Source of the DNA: CAWIOX01 sp963837775
Lineage (GTDB): Bacteria > Pseudomonadota > Gammaproteobacteria > Burkholderiales > Burkholderiaceae_D
Assembly (NCBI GenBank): GCA_963837775.1
Contig: CAWIOX010000029.1
Span: 1-64,000 of the forward strand
Reading direction: 5' to 3'
Length of the DNA stretch: 64,000 nt
The number at the start of each line of letters is the position of its first letter. The stretch's first letter is position 1. A program made the position numbers and the translations under genes. Shown here piece by piece: positions 35,147-46,222 of the stretch. The notes below the pieces were generated by a model that had not been told where the DNA came from, did not search any database, and worked only from the letters and a program-made list of their open reading frames with translations.

Positions 35147-36574
35147 TTAGAAATTGAGCGAGCGCTTGTCCACGGCAAGAGCGGCTTCCTTGGTCGCTTC
35201 CGACAAGGATGGATGCGCATGACAAATGCGGGCGATATCTTCCGCAGATGCACGGAATTCCATTGCCACAACTGCCTCGGCGATCAACTCCGATGCCATA
35301 GGACCTACTATGTGCACGCCCAGAATTTCATCAGACTTGGCATCAGCCAGGAATTTGACCATACCCGAAGTATCACCCAACGCACGGGCGCGACCATTCG
35401 CCATGAAGGGGAAACTGCCAGCTTTATAAGCAATGCCTTCAGTTTTCAATTGTTGCTCAGTCTTGCCCACCCATGCAATTTCAGGGGACGTGTAAATAAC
35501 CCATGGAATCGTATTGAAGTTAACATGCCCATGCTGGCCTGCGATACGTTCTGCGACAGCGACGCCCTCTTCTTCAGCCTTGTGTGCCAGCATCGGTCCG
35601 CGCACCACGTCACCAACCGCCCACACATTAGGCAAATTCGTCTTGCAGTCACCATCCACGGCAATGAAACCACGTTCATCCAGCTTCAAGTTCACGCCTT
35701 CTGCATTCAAACCGTTTGTGTTTGGTACACGGCCAATCGACACCACCAACTTGTCGAATACTGCTTTTTGCGCATTGCCCTTGTCATCAGCATATTCGAC
35801 GGTAACGTCTTTTTTACCTGTAGTGATGGAGCCAATTTGTACGCCGAGATTGATGGACAAACCTTGCTTGACAAATAATTTGTGCGCTTCCTTGGCAATC
35901 TGCTCATCAACAGCACCGAGGAAAGTCGGCAATGCTTCCAGCACAGTCACTTGCGCACCGAGACGGCGCCATACACTACCCATTTCAAGTCCAATGACAC
36001 CGGCACCGATGACACCGAGTTTTTTTGGCACATCACCAATTTCGAGCGCGCCAGTATTAGACAAAATCAGTTTTTCATCGAATGCTGCACCAGGCAATTC
36101 ACGCGCATTGGACCCTGTGGCGATGATGACGTGCTTGGCAATCAGAGTTTCTTCCGCAGCCCCTGCAACCTTGATTTCATAAGTACCGGCTTCTGCCTTC
36201 AAGAAAGAACCGCGCCCATGAAAAAAGCTTACTTTGTTCTTCTTGAATAAATACAGGATGCCGTCATTGTTTTGTTTGACGATCGTATCCTTGCGCGACA
36301 ACATTTTCTCAACATTCAGGGACAGGCCCTTCACATCAATACCATGATCGGCAAAAGAATGGCTTGCGTGTTCATAATGCTCGGATGACTGCAATAATGC
36401 TTTCGATGGAATGCATCCTACATTTGTGCATGTGCCACCTGGTGCTGGGCCGCCTTTAGCATTTTTCCAATCATCAATACACGCTGCGGAAAAACCTAAT
36501 TGTGCGGCACGAATTGCTGCAATATAACCACCGGGGCCGCCACCGATCACGACAACATCAAAATTTTTAGACAT
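35147..36574 (-). CDS. lpdA: Dihydrolipoyl dehydrogenase (E3)
   Basis: This is a 475-residue flavoprotein. The FAD motif GGGPGGYIAAIRAAQ is at 11-25; the redox pair Cys49/Cys54 is in GGTCTNVGCIPSKALL; the NAD-binding GAGVIGLEMGSVW and the C-terminal catalytic His-Glu segment CHAHPSLSEATKEA are present. It reoxidises dihydrolipoyl groups of the 2-oxoglutarate dehydrogenase complex, whose E1 and E2 genes precede it. AAAGGA stands before the start. A terminator lies between odhB and lpdA, so lpdA may have a promoter of its own. Confidence 0.96.
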   Translation of the reverse strand: MSKNFDVVVIGGGPGGYIAAIRAAQLGFSAACIDDWKNAKGGPAPGGTCTNVGCIPSKALLQSSEHYEHASHSFADHGIDVKGLSLNVEKMLSRKDTIVKQNNDGILYLFKKNKVSFFHGRGSFLKAEAGTYEIKVAGAAEETLIAKHVIIATGSNARELPGAAFDEKLILSNTGALEIGDVPKKLGVIGAGVIGLEMGSVWRRLGAQVTVLEALPTFLGAVDEQIAKEAHKLFVKQGLSINLGVQIGSITTGKKDVTVEYADDKGNAQKAVFDKLVVSIGRVPNTNGLNAEGVNLKLDERGFIAVDGDCKTNLPNVWAVGDVVRGPMLAHKAEEEGVAVAERIAGQHGHVNFNTIPWVIYTSPEIAWVGKTEQQLKTEGIAYKAGSFPFMANGRARALGDTSGMVKFLADAKSDEILGVHIVGPMASELIAEAVVAMEFRASAEDIARICHAHPSLSEATKEAALAVDKRSLNF

Positions 36575-36592
36575 AGTTGGGTCCTTTTAAAA

Positions 36593-36643
36593 CAAAAAAA
36601 AGACACAAGGGCCGCAAAGTTCTCCTTTGACGGCCTTGTGTCT
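36593..36643 (-). terminator. Rho-independent terminator between odhB and lpdA
   Basis: AAGACACAAGG and CCTTGTGTCTT form an 11-bp stem; on the minus strand eight Ts follow. It stands 17 bp after the odhB stop. Confidence 0.8.
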
Positions 36644-36659
36644 TCCTGTCAAATCAAAT

Positions 36660-37903
36660 TTACAAATCCAGCAACAAACGCGCAGGATCTTCCAATGCAT
36701 CCTTCATCGCAACCAAGCCTAGTACTGCCTCACGGCCATCAATGATGCGATGATCATAAGACATCGCAAGATAATTCATTGGACGGATAACGATCTGACC
36801 ATTTTCCACCACCGCACGGTCTTTAGTCGCGTGCACACCAAGAATCGCCGATTGCGGCGGATTAATGATTGGTGTAGAAAGCATGGAACCGAAAGTGCCG
36901 CCATTGGAAATCGAGAATGTACCGCCCGTCAAATCATCCAGGGTCAGTTTGCCGTCTTTGGCTTTTTGACCAAATTCGCCAATTTTCTTTTCAATGTCAG
37001 CAATCGACATTTGATCCGCATTGCGCAGAATCGGAACAACCAAGCCACGTGGAGAACCTACTGCGATACCAATATCAAAATATCCGTGATAAACGATGTC
37101 GTTGCCATCCACCGATGCATTGATAATCGGATATTTTTTCAAAGCAGCAACAGCCGCCTTGACGAAGAACGACATAAAGCCGAGCTTGACGCCATGCTCT
37201 TTTTCAAACTTGTCTTTGTACTTGGTGCGCAAGTCCATCACTGGCTGCATGTTGACTTCATTGAAATGTCGTCAAAATTGCATTAGTTGATTGCGATTGC
37301 AGCAGACGTTCAGCAATACGTGCACGCAAGCGGCTCATAGGCACTCGCTCTTCCGCACGGTCACCGAGATTCAATGCAGCTGGGGCTGCGCTGACCAATT
37401 GCAACGCAGGCTTTGCTGCAGGAGTTGCAATCGGAGCGACGGCAGGCACAGCCGCCTGACCTGCCAGCGCATTGATCACATCACCTTTGGTCACACGTCC
37501 ATCTTTGCCAGTACCAGCAACCTGGGCTGTCGACATGTTATTGTCCGCCAGCATTTTGGCAGCTGCAGGCATCGCGATGCCAGCTGCCGATACTGAAGCA
37601 ACTGAAGCGGCAACCGCGACAACAGGTGCTGCAGCAGCAACTGGTGTTGCAGCGGCAGAGGCTTCGGTATCAATGATTGCAATAATTTCGCCGGCAACAA
37701 CCAAGCTGCCATCGGCCTTGAGAATTTGTGTAATCACACCGGCGGATGGCGCCGGCAAGTTCGAGCACAACCTTATCGGTTTCAATGTCAATCAGGTTTT
37801 CATCGCGAGCAACAGCTTCGCCAACATTTTTATGCCAGTGCAGCAAGGTCGCTTCAGCGACGGACTCTGATAATTGCGGTACTTTAACTTCTAGAATTGC
37901 CAT
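36660..37903 (-). CDS. sucB: 2-Oxoglutarate dehydrogenase E2 (dihydrolipoyl succinyltransferase), two frame breaks
   Basis: Start MAILEVKVPQLSESVAEATL at 37903 with GGAGA. The lipoyl domain has the lysine of IETDKVVLE. Near 37759 an extra T breaks LEL-PAPSAGVITQIL. The Ala/Pro linker, the E3-binding part (AAAKMLADNNMSTAQVAGTG) and the catalytic domain follow; near 37263 an extra C breaks TTF-NEVNMQPVMDLR. The catalytic HxxxD is in SYDHRIIDGREAVLG. Repaired length is about 414 residues, normal. The gene should be essential for aerobic growth, so these breaks are probably reading errors and not loss of function. Confidence 0.9.
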
Positions 37904-37964
37904 GTAACTCTCCGTATCGGGTTGTTCATACGACACGCCAGCTTCTGGCGTGTCGCAGGGTCTA

Positions 37965-40821
37965 TTATTTGGTTTGTACAAAACCTTTGAGCTTGGAAAA
38001 TGCAGTGTCCAGCAGTGCCTTCAATTGTGCGTAATGCTTGTCATAGTATCCGACGGCAGGAGATGCGCTGGCAGGACGTCCGGCATACGCCAACTTCTGG
38101 CCATCTTCCATATTTTCCAGGATATTGTGTTGAATCTGGAACCATGGGCCTTGATTTTGCGGCTCATCCTGAGCCCAGACCAATTCAGCCAAGTTAGGAA
38201 ATTTCTTCAACTCAGCAGAAAACGCCTTATGCGGGAATGGATACAGTTGTTCAACACGAATAATTGCTGTATCAGTTTGTCCGCGTTCTTTACGCGCATT
38301 CACCAGATCAAAGTAAATCTTGCCGGAACAAGCAATTACGCGCTTGACCTTCTTGGCATCGATTTTGTCATCGATTTCTCCGATGACGGTCTGGAAATGC
38401 CCTTTTGCCAAATCAGACAGCGGCGAACCGGCCTCTTTATTCCGCAATAGCGATTTTGGTGTCATGATCACCAATGGCTTGCGGAACAAGCGAATCATCT
38501 GGCGGCGCAGCAGATGGAAAATCTGAGCTGCAGTGGTCGGCTGAACTACCTGCATATTATTGTCGGCACACAGTTGCAAATAACGCTCAATGCGTGCGGA
38601 TGAATGCTCCGGACCCTGGCCTTCATAGCCGTGCGGCAGCATCATCACCAGACCGGAAGCACGACCCCACTTTACTTCGCCGGAACTGATGAACTGATCG
38701 ATCACAACCTGTGCGCCATTGGCGAAGTCACCGAACTGCGCCTCCCAAATTGTCAGCGTATTAGGCTCAGCAGTTGAATAACCATATTCAAACGCAAGCA
38801 CGGCCTCTTCCGACAAAACAGAATCAATGACGGTGAACGGCGCTTGCGATTCAGATACATTTTGCAATGGAATATAACTACCTGCATCCCAACGCTCTCG
38901 TTTTTGATCGTGCAATACCGCGTGACGATGCACGAAGGTGCCACGTCCGGCATCTTGACCGGTAAGGCGTATCGCATAACCGGAAGAAACCAGAGAAGCA
39001 TATGCAAGATGCTCACCCATGCCCCAGTCAAGATTAATTTCACCCCGGCCCATCGCGGCGCGATCAGCCAATACCTTCTCAACCAGTGAGTGCGCCTTGA
39101 AGGCTTCAGGGATAGCAGTAATTCGTGTGGCGAGGCGCTTCAACTCAGCCATTGGCACTGCCGTATCAGCTGCATCGGTCCATTTCCGGTTCAGGAATGG
39201 CATCCAGTCAACAGCATACTTGCTCTTGAAGTTGGAGATCACCGGATCAACCGTATGACGACCTGCATCCATAGCATCACGGAATGCCGCCACCATAGCA
39301 TCTCCGCCATCAGCAGGGATAATGCCTTGAGTAATCAATTTATCGGCATACAATTTACGCGTACCGGGGTGTTGTGCAATTTTCTTGTACATCAAAGGCT
39401 GTGTCAGAGCGGGCGTATCCTGCTCGTTATGACCCAGTTTGCGGTAGCAGATGATATCAACGACGATATCTTTCTTGAATTCCATGCGGTAATCGAGCGC
39501 AATCTGCGTTGCCAGAACTACTGCTTCAGGATCATCTGCATTGACATGCAATACCGGCGCCTCGATCATTTTGACGACATCGGAGCAATACAATGTCGAA
39601 CGGGAATCGCGCGGATCAGATGTAGTGAAACCAATCTGATTATTGATTACGATATGCACCGTGCCGCCAGTACCATAGCCGCGAGTTTGCGCCAAATTCA
39701 GCGTTTCCATCACAACGCCTTGCCCTGCAAATGCCGCATCGCCATGCACCAGAATAGGTAAAACTTGCGCGCCATCCTTATCTGCACGACGCTCCATACG
39801 CGCCTTGACCGAACCCTCAACTACAGGATTGACAATCTCCAAGATGGGATGGATTGAAGGCCAGGGACAAGTGAACCGGACCGCCCGGAGTCGTGATATC
39901 GGATGAAAACCCCTGGTGATACTTCACATCGCCGGCAGGTAAATCATCCGCATGCTTACCTTCAAATTCCGCAAACAGATCTTGCGGCATTTTGCCCAGC
40001 GTATTGACCAATACATTAAGTCGGCCACGATGCGCCATACCGATAACGATTTCTTGCACACCTCTTTCGCCCGCGCGCTGAATAGTTTCATCCATGGACG
40101 CAATAAAACTTTCCCCACCTTCAAGGGAGAAACGTTTTTGTCCAACATATCTGGTATGAAGATAACGCTCAAGGCCTTCAGCCGCAGTCAAACGGTCAAG
40201 AATGTGTCTTTTCTTTTCCGCTGTAAAACTCGGAGTGGAGCGAATCGACTCCAACTTCTCCTGCATCCATCGTTTTTCCGATGGATCGCTGATGTACATG
40301 AACTCTGCACCGATAGAACGGCAATAAGTATCACGCAAGGAGTTGATCAGGTCACGCAATGACGCAGTTTCAGTTCCAAAATAGGTATTGCTGATATTGA
40401 ATACGATATCCATATCCGCATCGGAGAACCCGTAGAAACTCGGATCCAATTCAGGGATGTTTGGACGCTCCTGACGTTGGAGAGGATCGAGATTAGCCCA
40501 ATGCGAACCTAAATAACGGTAAGCTGCAATCAGTTGCGTAGCAGCTACGCGCTTGCGACCCATTTCGAAATCTGCAGATGCCGCCACAGTGCGGATCGGA
40601 CCTTGCTTGGCACGCTCGGCGAATGAGGCAATAACAGAAGCATGGGCTACATCAGGCTTATTGGTTCCGTCGACTGCAGGCACATGCTGCATTGCGTCGA
40701 AATAGGCGCGCCAGTTATCTGGCACAGAACCAGGATTATCGAGGTAAGCCTCGTAGAGTTCCTCTACATACGGGGCATTTCCTCCGAACAGATAGGAGTT
40801 AGAACTGTACTGCTGCATCAT
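37965..40821 (-). CDS. sucA: 2-Oxoglutarate dehydrogenase E1, one frame break
   Basis: I prefer the ATG at 40821 (MMQQYSSNSYLFGGNAPYVE) because AAAGGTGAG precedes it; a GTG three codons upstream is possible. Repaired length is about 950 residues. Thiamine-diphosphate E1 features are present: IGMAHRGRLNVLVNTLGKMP, VLPILVHGDAAFAGQGVVME, VIACSGKIYFDLVNARKERG. The break is near 39842, where HLEIVNPVV is interrupted by one extra G. E1 decarboxylates 2-oxoglutarate. The order E1-E2-E3 behind gltA is the usual betaproteobacterial operon. Confidence 0.93.
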
Positions 40822-40984
40822 ATTGCTCACCTTTCTTCGCGTTTCGCGAGATTAGCGGGTTAATCTAACCTTCCGCGACACGGCCTGACCGGTTAGCGGA
40901 TTGCACATCAAGTTGTGGGGAAGGGCTGGAATACATTGATAAATCTTAATCTTTCGAAGGATATCATACCTGACTCCAACAATA

Positions 40985-41016
40985 AAAAAAAGCGAACCGA
41001 TTAGGTTCGCTTTTTT
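40985..41016 (-). terminator. Bidirectional terminator-like hairpin after gltA
   Basis: AAAAAAGCGAACC-GATTA-GGTTCGCTTTTTT is perfect. It stands 6 bp beyond the gltA stop and separates gltA from sucA. Confidence 0.85.
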
Positions 41017-41021
41017 AATCA

Positions 41022-42329
41022 TTATCCGCGACTAGCCATCGGAGGCACATCACGTCTTGCCGCGCCAACAAACAACTGCCTTGGGCGGCCGATTTTTTGC
41101 TCAGGGTCAGAAATCATTTCTTTCCACTGTGCAATCCAACCAACTGTACGTGCCAATGCAAAGATACCAGTAAACAACGAGACAGGAATACCCAAAGCAC
41201 GCTGCACGATACCAGAATAAAAATCAACATTAGGGTAGAGTTTGCGCGATACGAAATACTCATCTTCCAACGCGATTTTTTCCAGCGCCATCGCCAACTT
41301 GAACAGGCGATCATTCTGCAAGCCCAATGCTTCCAGTACTTCGTAGCATGTTTCACGCATCAATTTCGCGCGCGGATCATAATTCTTATACACGCGATGG
41401 CCAAAGCCCATCAGCTTAACGCCGGAATTTTTATCTTTAACTTGCTTGATGAACTCACCGATATTATCCACGCTGCCGATTTGCTCAAGCATGGTCAACG
41501 CAGCTTCGTTCGCACCGCCATGTGCAGGACCCCACAAGCATGCGATACCAGCTGCAATACATGCAAACGGATTGGCACCGGAGGATCCAGCCAGGCGCAC
41601 AGTTGATGTTGACGCATTTTGCTCATGGTCCGCATGCAAAATCAGGATTCGATCCAAGGCACGCACCAACACATCGTTCACTTTGTAGTCTGCACATGGC
41701 GTGGCAAACATCATGTTCATGAAGTTCGCGCTGTACGACAAATTGTTGCGTGGATAGACGAATGGTTGGCCAACATTGTATTTGTAGGCCATTGCAACCA
41801 GTGTTGGCAATTTGGCGATCAAACGAATAGCAGAGACTTCACGGTGATGTGGGTCATTGATATCGAGCGAATCATGATAGAACGATGACAATGCACCAAC
41901 AGTGCCTACCAATACTGACATCGGATGCGCATCACGACGGAAACCACGGAAGAAGAATTGCATCTGCTCGTGAACCATCGTGTGATTGGTAACCAAAGAT
42001 ACGAACTTGTCTTTCTCAGTCGCATTTGGCAACTCGCCATTTAGAAGCAAATAGCAAGTTTCAAGAAAATCGCAATTTACTGCCAATTGCTCAATTGGAT
42101 AGCCGCGATATAGCAACTCGCCCTTATCACCATCAATGTATGTAATGGATGAATTACACGCGGCCGTGGACATGAAGCCCGGGTCATACGTAAACATACC
42201 CGTCGAGGCGTACAGTTTGCGAATGTCAATGACATCCGGTCCAATCGTGCCTTTGTATATAGGCATTTCCAGTGACGGAGTGCCGTCTGAAAATGACAGC
42301 GTGGCTTTGGTATCTGCAGTGGTGGTCAT
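41022..42329 (-). CDS. gltA: Citrate synthase (hexameric type II)
   Basis: This is a 435-residue protein starting MTTTADTKATLSFSDGTPSL, with AAGGAAGAG before it. Active-site histidines and aspartate lie in LWGPAHGGANEAALTML, MGFGHRVYKNYDPRAKLM and GIVQRALGIPVSLFTGIFAL. HADHEQNASTSTVRLAGSSG is the conserved acetyl-CoA segment. It condenses acetyl-CoA and oxaloacetate. The enzyme is of the large, NADH-sensitive bacterial class by length. Confidence 0.97.
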   Translation of the reverse strand: MTTTADTKATLSFSDGTPSLEMPIYKGTIGPDVIDIRKLYASTGMFTYDPGFMSTAACNSSITYIDGDKGELLYRGYPIEQLAVNCDFLETCYLLLNGELPNATEKDKFVSLVTNHTMVHEQMQFFFRGFRRDAHPMSVLVGTVGALSSFYHDSLDINDPHHREVSAIRLIAKLPTLVAMAYKYNVGQPFVYPRNNLSYSANFMNMMFATPCADYKVNDVLVRALDRILILHADHEQNASTSTVRLAGSSGANPFACIAAGIACLWGPAHGGANEAALTMLEQIGSVDNIGEFIKQVKDKNSGVKLMGFGHRVYKNYDPRAKLMRETCYEVLEALGLQNDRLFKLAMALEKIALEDEYFVSRKLYPNVDFYSGIVQRALGIPVSLFTGIFALARTVGWIAQWKEMISDPEQKIGRPRQLFVGAARRDVPPMASRG

Positions 42330-42386
42330 TGCTCTTCCTTCTTCTGAGAGATGAGTCTTTAATAAAAACTTAAACCGAAACGATTT

Positions 42387-42656
42387 TCAAGCGCTACGAA
42401 TTCTTTTTAAAAGTGCATGAACACTAGGCAAATCAACTTCGTCAGTTGGTTCCTTGCGCCCCAATATCAATTCCATTAAACCGTTATCAGAAAGCTCCAT
42501 CAGACGAGAAAATGCTTCAACTTCTTCATCCGACAAACTTGCCTCATGAACATCCAGAAAACGCGTCAATATCAAATCGTTTTCCAACAATCCGCGGCGG
42601 GCACGCCATCTGAGACGAGCACGTTTAACTGGATCAGCTTGATGAGTAATAATCAT
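42387..42656 (-). CDS. sdhE: Succinate dehydrogenase flavinylation factor SdhE
   Basis: This is about 89 residues from the ATG at 42656 (MIITHQADPVKRARLRWRAR); a longer start at 42698 lacks homologous look. RRGLLENDLILTRFLDVHEA carries the RGxxE motif needed for FAD attachment to SdhA. Length fits the family (about 85-95). It lies between sdhB and gltA, the standard betaproteobacterial place. Confidence 0.93.
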   Translation of the reverse strand: MIITHQADPVKRARLRWRARRGLLENDLILTRFLDVHEASLSDEEVEAFSRLMELSDNGLMELILGRKEPTDEVDLPSVHALLKRIRSA

Positions 42657-42761
42657 ATTTAACACCTGCTTTATTTCATGCGACTTCAAGCGATTCACTT
42701 AATAATCGCATGAAATAAGGCGGAAGTAATGTTACCTTCCGCCGCGCGCAATAGAATTAAC

Positions 42762-43472
42762 TTATACGGTACGACGTACCATCAGTTCCTTGATTTTGCC
42801 AATAGCCTTTGTCGGATTGAGACCTTTTGGACAGACGTCAACGCAGTTCATGATTGTGTGACACCGGAACAAGCGATACGGGTCTTCCAGATTATCCAGA
42901 CGCTCGCCCGTAGCTTGATCCCTAGAATCAGCAATGAAACGGTATGCCTGCAAAAGACCTGCCGGGCCAACAAACTTATCCGGATTCCACCAGAATGATG
43001 GACAGGATGTCGAGCAGCATGCGCAGAGAATACACTCATACAGGCCATCCAACTCTTCACGCTCGACAGGATATTGCAGACGCTCCTTTTCCGGAGGAAT
43101 CGTGTCATTGATCAGGAATGGCTTGATCGAATTGTATTGCTTGAAGAACTGCGTCATATCTACGATCAGATCGCGAATGACCGGCAAACCTGGCAATGGA
43201 CGAAGAACAATCGGCTCCTTCAATTCATTCAGGTTTGTAGTACATGCAAGGCCATTTTTGCCGTTGATGTTCATTGCATCGGAACCGCAGACACCTTCAC
43301 GGCATGAACGACGCAATGCCAGTGAATCGTCAACATCAGACTTGATGCGCTGCAGCGCATCAAGCAACATTTTATCGGTGTCTTGCAGTTCAACCGTCAA
43401 ATCCTGCATGTAAGGCTTAACGTCCTTATCCGGATCGTAACGGTAAATTTGGAATTTAAGAGTGCGTGCCAT
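42762..43472 (-). CDS. sdhB: Succinate dehydrogenase iron-sulfur subunit
   Basis: This is a 236-residue protein. The 2Fe-2S site is SCREGVCGSDAMNINGKNGL then AC. The 4Fe-4S/3Fe-4S clusters bind at CILCACCSTSCPSFWW and CHTIMNCVDVCPKGLNP. It passes electrons from SdhA to quinone. It starts 13 bp after sdhA. Confidence 0.97.
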   Translation of the reverse strand: MARTLKFQIYRYDPDKDVKPYMQDLTVELQDTDKMLLDALQRIKSDVDDSLALRRSCREGVCGSDAMNINGKNGLACTTNLNELKEPIVLRPLPGLPVIRDLIVDMTQFFKQYNSIKPFLINDTIPPEKERLQYPVEREELDGLYECILCACCSTSCPSFWWNPDKFVGPAGLLQAYRFIADSRDQATGERLDNLEDPYRLFRCHTIMNCVDVCPKGLNPTKAIGKIKELMVRRTV

Positions 43473-43485
43473 TATTCTGATCTCG

Positions 43486-45264
43486 TTAGAAAGTGCGTGC
43501 TTTGGGCTTGAATGTTTCGACTGTTAGCGGCTTGGTGATTACCGGCTTGTAATCCAGGCGATTACCTTCCGAATACCACAACGTATGCTTCATCCAGTTT
43601 TCATCATCGCGCTTCTCGAAGTCACGATGTGCATGCGCACCACGTGACTCTTTGCGCGCCACAGCGGAAGTAATGGTCGCTTTTGCGGTCTCGATCAGAT
43701 TATCCAACTCCAGCGCCTCAATACGTGCAGTATTGAAAACTTTGGACTTATCTTTGAACGAGACATGCTTGCAGCGCTCATTCAGCTTCATGATTTCCTT
43801 GTAGCCGTTTTGCAACAACTCATCAGTACGGAATACGCCACAATTTTGCTGCATAGCAGCACGAATATCATTCGCCACATCCTGAACCCGCTCAGAACCT
43901 GTGCTGTTTTCAAGTTTGGACAAACGCGACATTGCAAAATCAGATGCGTCCGCAGGCAAAGGCTTGTTTTCACGACCTTTCAGATTGCTCGCCACGACAT
44001 GGTTTCCAGCTGCACGTCCAAATACCAGAAGATCCAGCAATGAATTGGTGCCAAGACGATTAGCGCCATGCACCGAGACGCAAGCGCACTCACCAATTGC
44101 ATACAAACCATTGACGACCGCTTCTGGATTTCCATCCTTAGGAGCGACTACCTGGCCGTGAATATTGGTCGGAATACCGCCCATCTGATAGTGAATAGTC
44201 GGAACAACCGGGATCGGCTCTTTAGTTGCATCGACGTTAGCAAATTTATGCCCAATTTCCAAAATGGAGGGCAAACGCTTCTGGATGGTCTCGGCACCGA
44301 TATGACGCAAGTCCAGCAGAACATGATCCTTGTTCGGACCGCAACCGCGACCCTCTTTGATTTCCTGATCCATCGAGCGCGAAACGAAATCACGTGGCGC
44401 CAGATCTTTCAGAGTAGGCGCATAACGCTCCATGAAACGCTCGCCCTGGCTATTGATGAGGATGCCACCTTCACCGCGCACACCTTCAGTAATCAAGACA
44501 CCCGCACCAGCGACACCGGTTGGATGGAATTGCCAGAATTCCATATCCTGCAATGGCAAGCCAGCACGCGCAGCCATACCCATGCCGTCACCGGTATTAA
44601 TGAAGGCATTGGTGGATGCGGCCCAGATGCGTCCGGCACCACCAGTAGCGAAGATGGTGGTCTTGGCTTCAAGAATCATCACATCGCCAGTTTCCATCTC
44701 CAGCGCAACAACACCGACCACATCACCTTCGGCATCACGAATAATATCGATGGCCATCCACTCAACGAAAAAGTGGGTTTTAGCACGTACATTGCGCTGA
44801 TACAGCGTATGCAGCAATGCGTGGCCGGTGCGGTCTGCAGCAGCGCAAGCGCGCTGCACCGCTTTTTCACCAAAATTGGCAGTGTGCCCACCAAACGGAC
44901 GCTGGTAAATAGTGCCATCCGGATTGCGATCGAAAGGCATACCAAAGTGTTCTAGCTCATAGACAACTTTCGGTGCTTCGCGGCACATGAATTCAATAGC
45001 ATCCTGATCGCCAAGATAATCTCCGCCCTTGACTGTATCAAACATGTGCCAATACCAGTTATCCTCAGCCATATTGCCGAGAGACGCACCAATACCACCC
45101 TGCGCTGCCACTGTATGCGAGCGCGTCGGGAAAACCTTTGAAAGTACAGCAACATTCAGACCGGCCTCAGCCAGTTGCAACGATGCACGCATACCGGAAC
45201 CACCGGCACCTACAATTACCGCATCAAAACGGCGGCTAGGAATAGCGGATTTAATTGCTGCCAC
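43486..45264 (-). CDS. sdhA: Succinate dehydrogenase flavoprotein subunit
   Basis: This is a 592-residue protein. I choose the GTG at 45264 (VAAIKSAIPSRRFDAVIVGA) because GGAGAG lies 8 bases upstream and it begins two bases after sdhD; a frame extends upstream but enters sdhD. The FAD-binding VGAGGSGMRASLQLAEAG and the histidine for covalent FAD (SHTVAAQGGIGA) are clear; HGANRLGTNSLLDLLVFGRA and the C-terminal REDDENWMKH-like segment complete it. It oxidises succinate to fumarate. Confidence 0.97.
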   Translation of the reverse strand: MAAIKSAIPSRRFDAVIVGAGGSGMRASLQLAEAGLNVAVLSKVFPTRSHTVAAQGGIGASLGNMAEDNWYWHMFDTVKGGDYLGDQDAIEFMCREAPKVVYELEHFGMPFDRNPDGTIYQRPFGGHTANFGEKAVQRACAAADRTGHALLHTLYQRNVRAKTHFFVEWMAIDIIRDAEGDVVGVVALEMETGDVMILEAKTTIFATGGAGRIWAASTNAFINTGDGMGMAARAGLPLQDMEFWQFHPTGVAGAGVLITEGVRGEGGILINSQGERFMERYAPTLKDLAPRDFVSRSMDQEIKEGRGCGPNKDHVLLDLRHIGAETIQKRLPSILEIGHKFANVDATKEPIPVVPTIHYQMGGIPTNIHGQVVAPKDGNPEAVVNGLYAIGECACVSVHGANRLGTNSLLDLLVFGRAAGNHVVASNLKGRENKPLPADASDFAMSRLSKLENSTGSERVQDVANDIRAAMQQNCGVFRTDELLQNGYKEIMKLNERCKHVSFKDKSKVFNTARIEALELDNLIETAKATITSAVARKESRGAHAHRDFEKRDDENWMKHTLWYSEGNRLDYKPVITKPLTVETFKPKARTF

Positions 45265-45266
45265 GA

Positions 45267-45632
45267 TTACACTCTCCAGAGAATCTGTGCCGCCCATCCG
45301 GCACAACCGACCAGCCACAGGAGTGTGGCAACTTGTAATGAAAGCCGTACGGAAACTGGCTTAACGTAATCCATCCAGATATCGCGCATACCTACCCAAG
45401 CGTGATAAAACAGCGAAAGGAAGGTAACGAAAGTAGCGAGTTTGAACCACTGTTGCGCAAACAAGCCAGCCCAGCCCTCATAACTGAAATTATTGCCTGA
45501 CAAAAACGATATCAGCAGAATAACTGTATAAAGCGCCATGACTACCGCAGTCACTCGCTGCGCCAACCAATCCCTGAGACCGTAATGCGCACCGACAACC
45601 AGGCGCTTGGAACCAAAATTAACATTCGCCAT
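45267..45632 (-). CDS. sdhD: Succinate dehydrogenase membrane anchor SdhD
   Basis: This is a 121-residue protein with three membrane helices (about 27-47, 65-85, 95-115). The heme-side histidine is in LSLFYHAWVGMRDIWMDYVK. It starts directly after the sdhC stop. With SdhC it holds heme b and the quinone site. Confidence 0.93.
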   Translation of the reverse strand: MANVNFGSKRLVVGAHYGLRDWLAQRVTAVVMALYTVILLISFLSGNNFSYEGWAGLFAQQWFKLATFVTFLSLFYHAWVGMRDIWMDYVKPVSVRLSLQVATLLWLVGCAGWAAQILWRV

Positions 45633-46055
45633 TTAGAACACCCCAAACAATTTCAACGCAACCAGGCCAGCCAGCGGCAAACTGACAGCAAAAACGATGA
45701 CTGCAGATTTACGCGAGGAATCCTTGTCCACACCGATATGATTGTCCATGATCAGATGACGAATACCAGCGCAAAAATGGTGCAGATAAGCCCAGGATAA
45801 GGCCACGATAAGCAGCTTAACGAACCAACCAGAGGTCAACCCCTTGAAGTATTCAAAAGAACCTTCAGATGTCAGACTGCTTTCCAGCAAATACAATATA
45901 AACGGGAGCAGCAAAAACATCATTGCACCACTTACGCGGTGCAGAATCGACAACAAACCAGCAAGTGGCAAGCGGTAATTGGCAATTTGCGTAATATGAA
46001 TATTACGAAACTCCGGTCGACTGTTTTTCACAGCATCTTTTGTAGCACCTGGCAT
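45633..46055 (-). CDS. sdhC: Succinate dehydrogenase cytochrome b556 subunit
   Basis: This is about 140 residues from MPGATKDAVKNSRPEFRNIH. Family signature RLPLAGLLSILHRVSGAMMF and the heme-ligand segment LHHFCAGIRHLIMDNHIGVD are present, with three membrane helices. It heads the sdhCDAB-sdhE operon. Confidence 0.95.
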   Translation of the reverse strand: MPGATKDAVKNSRPEFRNIHITQIANYRLPLAGLLSILHRVSGAMMFLLLPFILYLLESSLTSEGSFEYFKGLTSGWFVKLLIVALSWAYLHHFCAGIRHLIMDNHIGVDKDSSRKSAVIVFAVSLPLAGLVALKLFGVF

Positions 46056-46222
46056 AAATAGTCCTCTCAAGCTTATCTAAAAAAAATAACCTCGTAATTT
46101 TCGCCTATTTTCCTCACTGAACCAACAACTATTGGTGCACTGCGGAAAATATCCATATGAAAAAAACAATGCTGTACGGCATTCACCGGTCAGAAGTCAT
46201 TACTTGCACTAACAACAAGCGA